Source: Solibacillus faecavium (GTDB taxonomy: Bacteria; Bacillota; Bacilli; Bacillales_A; Planococcaceae). Taken from it: a stretch of 64,000 nt of DNA. The translations under genes and the position numbers were made by a program. Within the stretch, counting starts at the first letter, position 1, and each line of letters starts with the position of its first letter. The notes under the pieces are model-generated. The model was not told the DNA's origin. It made no database searches and saw only the letters and a list, made by a program, of their open reading frames with translations. Shown one piece after another: positions 24,664 to 32,858 of the stretch. The DNA lies in the NCBI RefSeq assembly GCF_014836905.1, contig NZ_JACSPZ010000011.1, positions 1 through 64,000 on the forward strand, written 5' to 3'.

Positions 24664-25362
24664 ATGAGACAAATTATTGCTCTTGGTGGTGGGGGATTTT
24701 CAATGGAACCAGATAATCCAATGTTAGATCTTTATATATTAAAACAAGCAAAGAAAGCTAACCCACAAATTTGCTTTGTCCCTACTGCAAGTGGAGATTC
24801 TGACAATTATATATCAAGGTATTATAACTTTTTTAATCAACTAGATTGTGAGCCATCCCATTTATCTTTATTTGCACCCCCAACAAGGGACCTTGAGAGC
24901 TTTATATTAGAAAAAGACATTATTTATGTTGGTGGGGGAAACACTAAAAATCTTTTAGCTCTATGGAAAGAATGGGGTTTAGATAATATTTTAAGAAAAG
25001 CATGGGATCAAGGTGTTATTTTAGCAGGGGTAAGTGCAGGTTCCATTTGTTGGTTTGAAGAAGGAGTTACAGATTCGTTTGGGGATGGACTTGAACCAAT
25101 TAATTGTTTGGGCTTGATCCAGGGGAGTAACTGCCCGCATTACGATGGCGAGGTAGAAAGAAGATCTGCTTTTCACAAACTTGTTGAATCTAAAAAAATA
25201 CAATCAGGTATTGCTGCAGATGATGGGGTTGCTATTCATTACACGGAGCAAGGGATTATTAAAATAGTGAGCTCAAGGCCTAATGCCAAGGCTTATAGCG
25301 TTTCTTTCGACAATAAGGTTATAGAAACAGAACTTCCTACCGAATTTTTAGGTGCTTATTGA
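24664..25362 (+). CDS. peptidase E (S51) family protein
   Basis: 232 residues. The catalytic serine sits in the nucleophile elbow GVSAGSICWF (Ser about 122). IIYVGGGNTKNLLALWKEWG and CFVPTASGDSDNY are the other S51 signatures, and HYDGEVERR provides the conserved histidine region. Peptidase E cleaves N-terminal aspartyl dipeptides in the cytoplasm; some Bacillus homologues are of unknown specificity. The ATG follows GAAAGGA. Confidence 0.9.
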   Translation: MRQIIALGGGGFSMEPDNPMLDLYILKQAKKANPQICFVPTASGDSDNYISRYYNFFNQLDCEPSHLSLFAPPTRDLESFILEKDIIYVGGGNTKNLLALWKEWGLDNILRKAWDQGVILAGVSAGSICWFEEGVTDSFGDGLEPINCLGLIQGSNCPHYDGEVERRSAFHKLVESKKIQSGIAADDGVAIHYTEQGIIKIVSSRPNAKAYSVSFDNKVIETELPTEFLGAY

Positions 25363-25409
25363 ATCAACGGGGAAAATTAGTGTTAGTACATATATTATCT
25401 ACGTTTTTC

Positions 25410-25610
25410 CTATCTATGTGAAACTCTTTTATTCAGAAATAAAGAGACTAAAATGGCAATGATCAAGACGGGTATTGCGTATATTTGTCCAACTAGCAAC
25501 TTCCAACCTATCGTATTATATCCATCAGAAGCTGGTAACATAACAGCGACTATACAAACAATTGAATAAACTAATAATGGAATAGTTATTTTTATCATAG
25601 GTTCATTCAT
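25410..25610 (-). CDS. 66-aa two-helix membrane protein
   Basis: ATG 25610 is preceded by AAAGGGGG. Two transmembrane segments (about residues 6-26 and 38-59) end in a basic FLNKRVSHR tail. There is no recognisable motif. It lies alone between peptidase E and a Nudix remnant. Confidence 0.6.
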   Translation of the reverse strand: MNEPMIKITIPLLVYSIVCIVAVMLPASDGYNTIGWKLLVGQIYAIPVLIIAILVSLFLNKRVSHR

Positions 25611-25849
25611 CCCCCTTTCTATACATTTGTTATTTACTTAGTTGCCAATTACAACCTAATAAGATAAAAAATTCTACTATCAAAATTTGGTTGGTTATTT
25701 TGCATATTGTGATTTTCTGACTGAGGCATTTATTTTTATGATATCGCAGGTTGCTGATGTAAGTGTGAGTTTGTTTCAGGTAAATTATGTTAAAATCTGA
25801 ATAGATTGTGAAATTAGATAGTTAACTAGTCAGCAAGAGGGGGATTGTT

Positions 25850-26111
25850 ATGAGGAAATGGAAAACAATTAAATCAGATTATATACATAAAAGTCCATTT
25901 GGCAATATTAGAAAAGATCAATGTGAGCTTCCGAATGGGATTGTGATCGATGATTATTATGTAAATGAAGTTAGATGATACTGAGGAGGTAACTGTTAAA
26001 TTAATAGATTTTAATGATATGGGAAAGTTAATTCAAGAGAAAAAGATTAACACACAACTGTTTACAGCACATGCTTATTTGATGGCTAAAATGTACCTTA
26101 TGGAAAGGTAA
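25850..26111 (+). pseudogene. Nudix hydrolase (ADP-ribose pyrophosphatase-like) with internal deletion
   Basis: ATG 25850 after AGAGGGGG starts MRKWKTIKSDYIHKSPFGNI and continues through ELPNGIVIDDYYVNE, the N-terminus of the ADP-ribose pyrophosphatase type, then stops at 25976. From 25974 another frame gives DDTEEVTVKLIDFNDMGKLI and INTQLFTAHAYLMAKMYLME to 26111, the C-terminal end of the same family. The whole central part with the Nudix box is gone, so this is an internal-deletion remnant. Confidence 0.75.
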
Positions 26112-26166
26112 TTGAAAATTCACTAGTTCTTCGTGAGCGGATGAGATTAAAGATAGGAGCCAAAAA

Positions 26167-26670
26167 ATGATCGAATTACGAAAAATAGACGGGGATAACA
26201 TAGATGAAGTAATAGCGCTTGATGTTGGAGAAAACCAGAAAGAATTTGTATTAGGAACTACTAACCTTAGATGTTTCGCAGACGCTCATATGTTAAACAC
26301 TGATGGTATACCAGCGACTCCATTAGCTATTTATGCTGATGATAATATGGTGGGCTTTTTGATGTATATTTATGACACGACAGATCATGAATCATTTCAA
26401 AATGAAGATTTTTATGGGGAGAAGACCTATTTCATATGGCATTTTATGATTGATAAGCGGTATCAGGGGAAAGGATATGGCAAACATGCCTTTGAAAAAA
26501 TGTTGGCGGATATTGAGGAGATCCCAAATGGGGAAGCACAGCAGATAGACCTTTTTTATCATAAAGATAATGTTGTAGCTAAAGAATTATACGCTTCATT
26601 AGGTTTTGTAGAAACTGGCATTATTCAGGATAATTCGGTGCATGCGATAAGAAAACTGGATAGGGTTTAA
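26167..26670 (+). CDS. GNAT acetyltransferase, spermine/spermidine-acetyltransferase-like
   Basis: 167 residues. VLGTTNLRCFADAHM and PLAIYADDNMVGFLMYIYDT match the pattern of BltD/SpeG-type polyamine acetyltransferases. Motif A is FMIDKRYQGKGYGKHAFEKM and motif B follows in DLFYHKDNVVAKELYASLGF. Polyamine acetylation is a reasonable but unproven assignment. AGGAGCC lies 6 nt before the ATG. Confidence 0.78.
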   Translation: MIELRKIDGDNIDEVIALDVGENQKEFVLGTTNLRCFADAHMLNTDGIPATPLAIYADDNMVGFLMYIYDTTDHESFQNEDFYGEKTYFIWHFMIDKRYQGKGYGKHAFEKMLADIEEIPNGEAQQIDLFYHKDNVVAKELYASLGFVETGIIQDNSVHAIRKLDRV

Positions 26671-26693
26671 CTATATAAAGCTGAGGAGATCAG

Positions 26694-26949
26694 AATAAGC
26701 GACAAAGATAGACGGAGAAAATCCGCTTATTTGAAAAATATAGAAAAAAACAACCAAAATAGACGGAGAAAATCCGCTTATTTGAAAAATATAGAAAAAA
26801 ACAACCAAAATAGACGGAGGGATTCCGTCTATTTATTAAAAACACATAAAATTTCATAGTTTTGTTGTAGATAAGCGGAAATTCTCCCCTTATTTTCCCC
26901 GAAATACTTAGAATCCACCAAATAACCGGAAATCCACCGCTTATTTTTT
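26694..26949. repeat. dispersed four-arm repeat, copy C, with 51-bp tandem duplication
   Basis: The standard element is lengthened by an exact tandem duplication of 51 bp (26709-26759 and 26760-26810), and the unit then starts a third time. The arm after the duplication, AAATAGACGGA-GGGAT-TCCGTCTATTT, is a perfect 11-bp hairpin in which GAC/GTC replaces the AGC/GCT of other copies. Confidence 0.85.
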
Positions 26950-27067
26950 GCTCCGCTAATTGCTTGAAAGAAAATTAGATAACTTAGATTACAAGTAACC
27001 AATTAACGAGTGTGATTCTATTAATAGGTCAACAAAGGTAGTAAAGTTTAACTCGGAGGATTACATA

Positions 27068-27946
27068 ATGAGAATAAAGCCGTCAAAAAAAGTCTTACTT
27101 TCATGGATAGATAAATATGTACCGGAAAAAGATCTGTTTTTTCTATCGAACGAAATTCTAAATAAAATGGATATTAAAGACGTGTTATTAATGCCAATAG
27201 ATGAGTTTTTTAATCACAATACATATGGGCAATTAAATTATGGGAACAGTTATGAATATTGGAATATAAAAAATGCCCAATACGTAATTATAGCCGAAAA
27301 CGAATGGATTGGAAGGTTACCTGAAGAGCAAAGACAATTAATTCTAAATTCCCAAGTACTTTGTGAAAGAGGGCTTGTACTTCCTGTCTCCTTTATACAT
27401 GAGATAGAAAAAATACCTTCAAGTTTTGTGATAAAGGGAAACGTTGTCATTCAGCGCTCCATGTGGGAAAAGCTAGATAAGTCTATGAAAGAGCAGATAT
27501 TAACAACAATGGTTTTTGAATGGTGGGATAAAGGTGAATGTGAGGAGCCACCAAAGACAGTACCTCATTTTCTATTACCGTTTGCCAATACTTTTGGTCA
27601 TCACCAAGGCGCCAATTGTTTAGCGGCAGTTTTGTTTGCTATTTCAAAAGGGAAACAAGAGTGGTTTATATATGAATGGATTCACTAGAAGACGTTTCTT
27701 GAAATGCTAACCCAATATCATTACGAGGAGTTATTAGATGAAGAACTGCAACAAGGGGACGTTATCATTTGGAAGGATGATAATGACATCATTCAACATG
27801 CTGCTTATTATATCGGAGAAGGGCTCTATTTTAATAAACATGGGCAAACGATGTTCAATCCTTGGAAGATACTTTCAGAAGCAGACTTATATAATGAGTG
27901 GGAACATTTAAGTAGAATGAATTATCGTCAAGTATTGGAAAAGTAA
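27068..27946 (+). pseudogene. NlpC/P60-like (papain-fold) protein split by an in-frame amber codon
   Basis: Two ORFs, 27068-27688 and 27704-27946, are in the same frame and are separated only by TAG at 27686-27688 and five further codons. Reading through gives a continuous protein of about 292 residues. The C-terminal part contains a papain-like set: Cys in GHHQGANCLAAVLFA, His in DIIQHAAYYIG, and KHGQTMFNPWKIL as third-residue region, like NlpC/P60 amidases. The N-terminal part (about 170 residues) is unrecognised. There is no signal peptide. A CAG-to-TAG change is the simplest explanation. Stop-codon readthrough or a two-polypeptide enzyme is less likely. Confidence 0.65.
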
Positions 27947-27976
27947 CTTTTTACATCAAAAATAAATAAAGTACAC

Positions 27977-28013
27977 AAACGCTCTCTTGAATAACAGGGG
28001 AGCGTTATTTTTA
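27977..28013 (+). terminator. rho-independent terminator
   Basis: AAACGCTCTC pairs with GGGAGCGTT (one mismatch) around TTGAATAACA and is followed by ATTTTTA. It ends the NlpC/P60-like locus. Confidence 0.75.
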
Positions 28014-28154
28014 TGATTTATCACGCGCTAAATACTTACATTAAGGAAGGTATTAGTGTAAGTATACAACGCATTAAAAGTATAGCGATATAATGAATAA
28101 ACTGGAAATCCTTCTGTAGTTGCTATTTTAGAATCATCATATTAAATGTTAAAA

Positions 28155-28187
28155 GTTTATATAAAGTTTATATTGGCGAGCTATACT
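28155..28187 (+). promoter_or_regulatory. direct-repeat activator site and -10 box before the ABC exporter
   Basis: GTTTATATA-AA-GTTTATATT (28155-28174) is a direct repeat with 11-bp periodicity, the spacing used by OmpR-family response regulators and close to the published S. aureus HssR box GTTCATATT-N2-GTTCATATT. TATACT at 28182-28187 sits where a -10 box would be and no good -35 hexamer is present, as expected for an activated promoter. The rest of the 403-bp gap (27947-28349) shows only the preceding terminator. Confidence 0.55.
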
Positions 28188-28349
28188 TCTGTAAGAGAAG
28201 TAGATAACGCAAATTTTTTTATCCAAACTCGATAAAGCTATTTTCGGTTTTTAAGAGAGTTTTATTATACAAAGATAGTTTTTAAGGTAGGGATAACTTA
28301 TTTCCGTATAATCTATTTCTATTCGACATATTAATAGGGGGAACTAAGA

Positions 28350-29471
28350 ATGTTTTTAGCAATAAAAGAAATGAAACATTCAAAAACACGTTTTGCAATG
28401 ATTGGCGCTATTATCATGCTAATCGCATGGCTTGTTTTTATTTTGTCGGGCCTAGGTAATGGATTATCAACATTAGCAGCGGCAACGATGAAAAATATTG
28501 ATGGGGATCTTTTCATTTATGAAGAGGGTTCTGAAGGAACGATGATGAAAACGAAAGTGTCTGGAGCAATTGCAGATGATATCGAAGGTAAATACGGTGT
28601 CAAAGAAGCAGCGAAATTTGGACAATCTACAATTATCATACACAACCCTAAGATTACAGACTCTAAAGTAAATGAAGACGTAGCCTTTTTAGGGATTGAA
28701 CCAGGGAAATTCATCGAGCCAAAAGTAATTGAAGGTAAACAGCTTTCAAAAGACAATTTATTCGGTGTCGTTATCGACGAATCTTTAGCAGATAAAGGCT
28801 ATTCAATTGGTGATAAATTCGAAGTAACATCTTCTGACATTACGTTAGAGGTTGTTGGTATTACAAAAGGTGAAACTTTTAACCATTTACCAACAGTCTT
28901 TGCAAACGTTGAAACTTGGCAAAGCTATGCATTCGCAGCACCTGGCTCAGACAATGGCTTAAAAAGCCCAGTAGCCATGATTGCGCTACAAGGTGAAAAT
29001 GTAGATGCAGATGCGATTGCAAGCAACTATGATGCAATTGAAACGGTAACAAAATCAGACGCTATTATGGGTATGCCTGGTTATAAAGAAGAAAGTGCAA
29101 CAATTTATATGATGCTGGCGTTCTTATTTGCCATCTCAGCAGTAATTATCGCTGTATTCTTCTACGTATTCATTTTACAAAAAACACAACAATTCGGCGT
29201 TATGAAAGCAATTGGTGCTTCAGACCGTTTTATCAAAAATTCAATTATCTCACAAGTATTTGTCTTATCATTTGGAAGCATTATCGCTGGTATCGGATTG
29301 ACATATTTAACGGCTTTAGTCTTCCCAGAAGGAATGCCATTTAACTTAGACTTTAAAATGGTACTAATTTATGCCGTTGTCTTATTAATTGTTTCTGTTT
29401 TAGGTTCCGTGATTTCAGCTCGTCAAGTAACGAAAATCGATCCATTAACAGCGATTGGGAGAGTGGAATAA
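28350..29471 (+). CDS. hrtB: ABC exporter permease, MacB/FtsX type, HrtB-like
   Basis: 373 residues with the four-helix FtsX topology: TM1 near residues 14-36, a large extracytoplasmic domain (about 40-245), then three helices (about 252-280, 300-325 and 340-362) and an ASARQVTKIDPLTAIGRV-type tail contacting the ATPase. The short N-terminus MFLAIKEMKHSKTRFAMIG resembles HrtB haem-efflux permeases, and gene order permease-ATPase matches hrtBA of lactococci. The direct repeat upstream supports a haem-responsive HssR-type control, which is inference. AATAGGGGG precedes the ATG. Confidence 0.72.
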   Translation: MFLAIKEMKHSKTRFAMIGAIIMLIAWLVFILSGLGNGLSTLAAATMKNIDGDLFIYEEGSEGTMMKTKVSGAIADDIEGKYGVKEAAKFGQSTIIIHNPKITDSKVNEDVAFLGIEPGKFIEPKVIEGKQLSKDNLFGVVIDESLADKGYSIGDKFEVTSSDITLEVVGITKGETFNHLPTVFANVETWQSYAFAAPGSDNGLKSPVAMIALQGENVDADAIASNYDAIETVTKSDAIMGMPGYKEESATIYMMLAFLFAISAVIIAVFFYVFILQKTQQFGVMKAIGASDRFIKNSIISQVFVLSFGSIIAGIGLTYLTALVFPEGMPFNLDFKMVLIYAVVLLIVSVLGSVISARQVTKIDPLTAIGRVE

Positions 29472-30149
29472 ATGACTGGTTTAGTATTAAAAAATGTTAC
29501 AAAATCATTTAAAGAAGGCGACTCAACAGTTGATGCATTAAAAAATGTTTCACTATCTGTAACTCCTGGTGAATTCATCGCTATTATTGGTCCATCCGGA
29601 TCAGGTAAAAGTACATTGTTATCGATTGCTGGTGCACTATTGCAACCTTCTAAAGGTGAAGTATTAGTAAATGATACAAATATTGGGCAAATGAAAGAAA
29701 AAGAACTTTCTTCATTCCGTTTAACAGACATCGGCTTCATCTTACAAACGTCAAACTTAATTCCGTATTTAAATGTATTGGATCAATTGCTGCTTGTATG
29801 TAAGATGAAAGGCAAAGTAACTACTAAAGAAGTGAAATTTGCGAAAGCGTTACTAAAAGACTTAGGTTTAGGTCAAAAATTATCGAAATTCCCGAATGAA
29901 TTATCAGGGGGAGAACGTCAACGTGTTGCGATTGCTCGTGCATTTGTTAACAACTCTAACGTAATTTTGGCAGATGAACCGACAGCAAGTTTAGACTCTA
30001 ACCGTGCATTTGAAGTAGTGAAACAAATTCGATATGAAGTTAAAGAACGTAATAAAGCAGCCGTTATGGTAACCCATGATGAGCGTATGCTAGAGTTTTG
30101 TGATAAAGTGTACCGCATGGAAGACGGCGTATTAACGCTACAAAATTAA
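29472..30149 (+). CDS. hrtA: ABC exporter ATPase, HrtA-like
   Basis: 225 residues. Walker A is GPSGSGKSTLL, the signature is LSGGERQRVAIARA, Walker B is VILADEPTASLD, and the H-loop is VMVTHDERM. It belongs to the MacB/LolD class of ATPases that drive FtsX-type permeases. It begins directly after the stop of the permease gene with no gap, so the two are translationally coupled. With HrtB it would expel haem or another amphiphile from the membrane. Confidence 0.85.
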   Translation: MTGLVLKNVTKSFKEGDSTVDALKNVSLSVTPGEFIAIIGPSGSGKSTLLSIAGALLQPSKGEVLVNDTNIGQMKEKELSSFRLTDIGFILQTSNLIPYLNVLDQLLLVCKMKGKVTTKEVKFAKALLKDLGLGQKLSKFPNELSGGERQRVAIARAFVNNSNVILADEPTASLDSNRAFEVVKQIRYEVKERNKAAVMVTHDERMLEFCDKVYRMEDGVLTLQN

Positions 30150-30157
30150 TAAGAGAA

Positions 30158-30203
30158 AATAGCTTATGAAATCATTTTGATTTTCATAAGCTATTTTTTT
30201 TCT
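30158..30203 (+). terminator. rho-independent terminator
   Basis: AATAGCTTATGAAAT pairs with ATTTTCATAAGCTATT (minor mismatch at the loop) and is followed by eight Ts. It ends the exporter operon. Confidence 0.88.
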
Positions 30204-30325
30204 CTTAATATTAATATTTTAAGCATGTACAATGTTTTAAATTAATTCTTTCAATAAAATTTATAAATAGATAAAAATATAGTAATATTTTCAACTTTTC
30301 AATCATATAACTAAATATCCTGGAG

Positions 30326-30345
30326 AATACTGGTCGGTCAGTATT
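30326..30345. promoter_or_regulatory. TetR-type operator, copy 1
   Basis: AATACTGGTCGGTCAGTATT is an imperfect palindrome (outer 7 bp exact, AATACTG/CAGTATT) lying 76 bp before the TetR gene. It shares the pattern ATACT-RR-YCGRT-Y-AGTAT with the site at 32039-32056, so it is probably the autoregulatory operator. Confidence 0.65.
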
Positions 30346-30420
30346 AGAAGAATTGGGTGAAAGAAGAGAGTACCTTGGAACTTAAGTAACGTAAATAGAG
30401 AGAAAGGGTTTGTTGTTAAG

Positions 30421-30987
30421 TTGAAAGAAAAAATAACAAAACAAAGCATTAAGCTTTTTCAGGAAAAAGGATTTAGCGAAACATCTATACAAGACATTGT
30501 AGATGCACTAGGCGTTACGAAAGGTACTTTTTATTATTATTTTACGAGTAAAGAAATTCTGCTGATGGAGATTCACCTAAGGTATATTGATGACTTATTA
30601 ACTCGACAAAAAGTAATCATTGACAGCACGAAAAATTGTCGCGAAAAGATTATTGGCATTGTATCACTTGTTATTTTAGATATTAAAAATCAAAGGGCGA
30701 ATGGTCGCGTTTATTTCCGAGAAATGCGGAATTTAACACCAGAGAATGCCAAAAAAGTTAAGAAAAAAAGAGAAGAGTTTCGCCTGAATATTGTAGATGT
30801 ATTAAGTGAAGGAATTAAATCGGGTGAGTTTCGAGAAAGTATCGATCCTAAAATGATTGCCTTGGCCATTTTAGGAGTTACGAATTGGAGTTATAACTGG
30901 TTTAATCCCGAGGGAGAAGTGTCGGTTGAAGAGTTAGCTGAGAAATATGTGGACTTTGTGTTGTACGGAATAAGTTTACAAAAGTAA
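30421..30987 (+). CDS. TetR-family regulator of the catabolic island
   Basis: 188 residues. The helix-turn-helix is canonical (GFSETSIQDIVDALGVTKGT then FYYYFTSKEILL, about residues 18-50). The C-terminal helical domain would hold the ligand, in this context most plausibly an acyl-CoA, as in FadR/PsrA-like TetR proteins of fatty-acid degradation. The start is TTG 30421; the upstream site (GAAAGGG) is rather distant. Matching palindromes lie in front of this gene and in front of the SDR gene at 32088, suggesting it represses both transcripts. Confidence 0.85.
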   Translation: MKEKITKQSIKLFQEKGFSETSIQDIVDALGVTKGTFYYYFTSKEILLMEIHLRYIDDLLTRQKVIIDSTKNCREKIIGIVSLVILDIKNQRANGRVYFREMRNLTPENAKKVKKKREEFRLNIVDVLSEGIKSGEFRESIDPKMIALAILGVTNWSYNWFNPEGEVSVEELAEKYVDFVLYGISLQK

Positions 30988-31013
30988 TAAAGTATTTAAA
31001 TCGGAGGTATTAT

Positions 31014-32012
31014 ATGTCAACAGTTCATGCCAAAACAATGAAAGCGATTCAATTCACTGAATATGGAGGGCCTGATGTTTTAAATTTCATAGATATTGAA
31101 AGGCCTGTAATTGGTGATCAAGAGGTTTTAGTAGAAGTAAAAGCTATTGGAGTAAATTATGCAGATACTGCTAGAAGAGAAGGAAAGTATGTTGTTCCGA
31201 CAAAACTGCCGTTTATACCGGGTGCAGAGGTAGCAGGTGAAGTAGTTGCGGTTGGGAAACATGTAAAAAGATTAAAGCCTGGTATGCGTGTTGTGTCACT
31301 TATAGAGTCAGGGGCTTATGCACAATTTGTTAGCGTTCCTGAAATGGTCCTTACAGAAATACCAAATGGTGTTGAATACTCGGATGCTGTAGCCCTACCT
31401 TTACAAGGTCAAACAGCGTACCACATTTTAAAGACAATGGGGCGTCTGGAAAAAGGTGAAACTGTTCTTGTCCATGCAGCTGCAGGCGGTGTAGGCGCAC
31501 TTGCGGTACAGTTAGCAAAATTATTTGGCGCGGGCAAAGTTATTGCAACAGCTAGTACTGAGGAAAAACTTTTACATGCAAAAAATTTGGGTGCAGATTA
31601 CCTTGTCAATTATACGGAATCAGGATGGGAAGAAAAGGTACGTGAATTTACTGGAGGAAAAGGTGTCGATATCGCACTTGAAATGGTAGGCGGAGATATT
31701 TTTGAAAAGACATTTAAATGCCTAGCACCATTCGGACGTTTAGTGATATTTGGAAGAGCGAGTGGTGAAATGTCAACACTTGATGCAGCCCAGCTTATGC
31801 GTCGTAACCATTCTGTTATTGGTTTCTTCCTCCCACAAATCATGAGTCAACCAGAGTTATACCAACGTAGCTTTACAGAATTACTGAATTTCGTTGATAG
31901 CGGAGATCTTAAATTAACAATCGGCGGTATTTATAGATTAGAAGAGGCTTCATTAGTTCACCAATTAATTCAAGGAAGAAAAACAGTTGGAAAGTTAATT
32001 CTTACACCCTAA
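31014..32012 (+). CDS. zeta-crystallin-type quinone/enoyl oxidoreductase
   Basis: 332 residues of the medium-chain dehydrogenase/reductase fold without the zinc ligands of alcohol dehydrogenases. The N-terminal half has MKAIQFTEYGGPDVLNF and GVNYADTARREG, and the cofactor site is VLVHAAAGGVGALAVQLAKL (AAGGVG nucleotide loop), giving NADPH-dependent quinone or enoyl-thioester reductase chemistry. AATCGGAGG precedes the ATG. It follows the TetR gene by 26 bp and is separated from the main operon by the second operator. It may reduce a side-chain double bond of the island's substrate. Confidence 0.85.
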   Translation: MSTVHAKTMKAIQFTEYGGPDVLNFIDIERPVIGDQEVLVEVKAIGVNYADTARREGKYVVPTKLPFIPGAEVAGEVVAVGKHVKRLKPGMRVVSLIESGAYAQFVSVPEMVLTEIPNGVEYSDAVALPLQGQTAYHILKTMGRLEKGETVLVHAAAGGVGALAVQLAKLFGAGKVIATASTEEKLLHAKNLGADYLVNYTESGWEEKVREFTGGKGVDIALEMVGGDIFEKTFKCLAPFGRLVIFGRASGEMSTLDAAQLMRRNHSVIGFFLPQIMSQPELYQRSFTELLNFVDSGDLKLTIGGIYRLEEASLVHQLIQGRKTVGKLILTP

Positions 32013-32038
32013 AAAAATTGTTTTTATTTACGCACGAC

Positions 32039-32056
32039 ATACTAACCGATTAGTAT
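32039..32056. promoter_or_regulatory. TetR-type operator, copy 2
   Basis: ATACTAACCGATTAGTAT is palindromic apart from its central bases and matches the site at 30326-30345 at most positions. It lies 32 bp before the SDR gene that starts the main operon. Confidence 0.65.
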
Positions 32057-32087
32057 TTATTGATTTTTATGAGATGGGAGCGAATAT

Positions 32088-32858
32088 ATGGATCAATCTT
32101 TGTTTGACTTAAGTGGACGTACAGCTCTTATTACAGGTGGAGGAAGAGGATTAGGGAGGGATATCGCAGAAGCATTTGCAGAGCATGGTGCCAATATTGC
32201 GATTTGTTCTCGTAAATTAAGCAATTGCCAAGAAACCGTAGACTATATCCAAAATAAGTATTCGGTGCAAGCAAGAGCTTATGTATGTGATGTTGGTAAC
32301 GAAGAAAACGTCATTAGTACTGTAAATGAAGTTTTATCGGATTTTGGTCAAATTGATATTTTAGTAAACAATAGCGGAGCTACTTGGGGAGAAAAGGCTG
32401 AGAAGATGCCCCTTGAAGCATGGCAAAAAGTGTTAAACGTCAATGTTACCGGCACCTTCCTTATGTCGAAAGCAGTAGGCAATCACATGATTGAAAAAGG
32501 ATACGGGAAAATCATTAATATTGGCTCTGTCGCAGGTTTAAAAGCGGAGCCTGCTGAAGTGTTAAACGCCATTGGTTACAGCACGAGTAAAGCTGCAATA
32601 CATCACTTTACAAAGGATTTAGCACGTAAATGGGCGGAGTATGGTGTGACTGTCAATGCCATTGCGCCTGGATTTTTCGAAACGACGATGACCAAACATA
32701 TTCTTGAACGAAGCGGCGATCGTATTAAGGAAAAAAACCCAATGAATAAACTGGGAGATACGAATTCGTTAAAGGCTACAGCAATATTGTTCGCGGGAAG
32801 AGCAAGTGATTATATTACAGGGCAAGTAATAGCTATTGATGGGGGTGGATCATTATGA
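32088..32858 (+). CDS. SDR-family oxidoreductase
   Basis: 256 residues. The cofactor loop is TGGGRGLG (residues about 16-23), NNSGA follows strand 4, and the catalytic Ser-Tyr-Lys set is in NIGSVAGL and YSTSKAA. Its C-terminus overlaps the next gene by 4 bp (ATGA). It is a short-chain dehydrogenase, probably a hydroxyacyl-CoA or side-chain alcohol dehydrogenase acting in the same pathway. First gene of the operon behind TetR operator copy 2. GATGGGAG precedes the ATG. Confidence 0.88.
   Translation: MDQSLFDLSGRTALITGGGRGLGRDIAEAFAEHGANIAICSRKLSNCQETVDYIQNKYSVQARAYVCDVGNEENVISTVNEVLSDFGQIDILVNNSGATWGEKAEKMPLEAWQKVLNVNVTGTFLMSKAVGNHMIEKGYGKIINIGSVAGLKAEPAEVLNAIGYSTSKAAIHHFTKDLARKWAEYGVTVNAIAPGFFETTMTKHILERSGDRIKEKNPMNKLGDTNSLKATAILFAGRASDYITGQVIAIDGGGSL

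Noticed and set aside
26709-26830. Tandem repeats with spacers resembling a small CRISPR array
   Set aside because: Repeat and spacer are both identical between units (a 51-bp tandem duplication), and there is no leader or cas gene.
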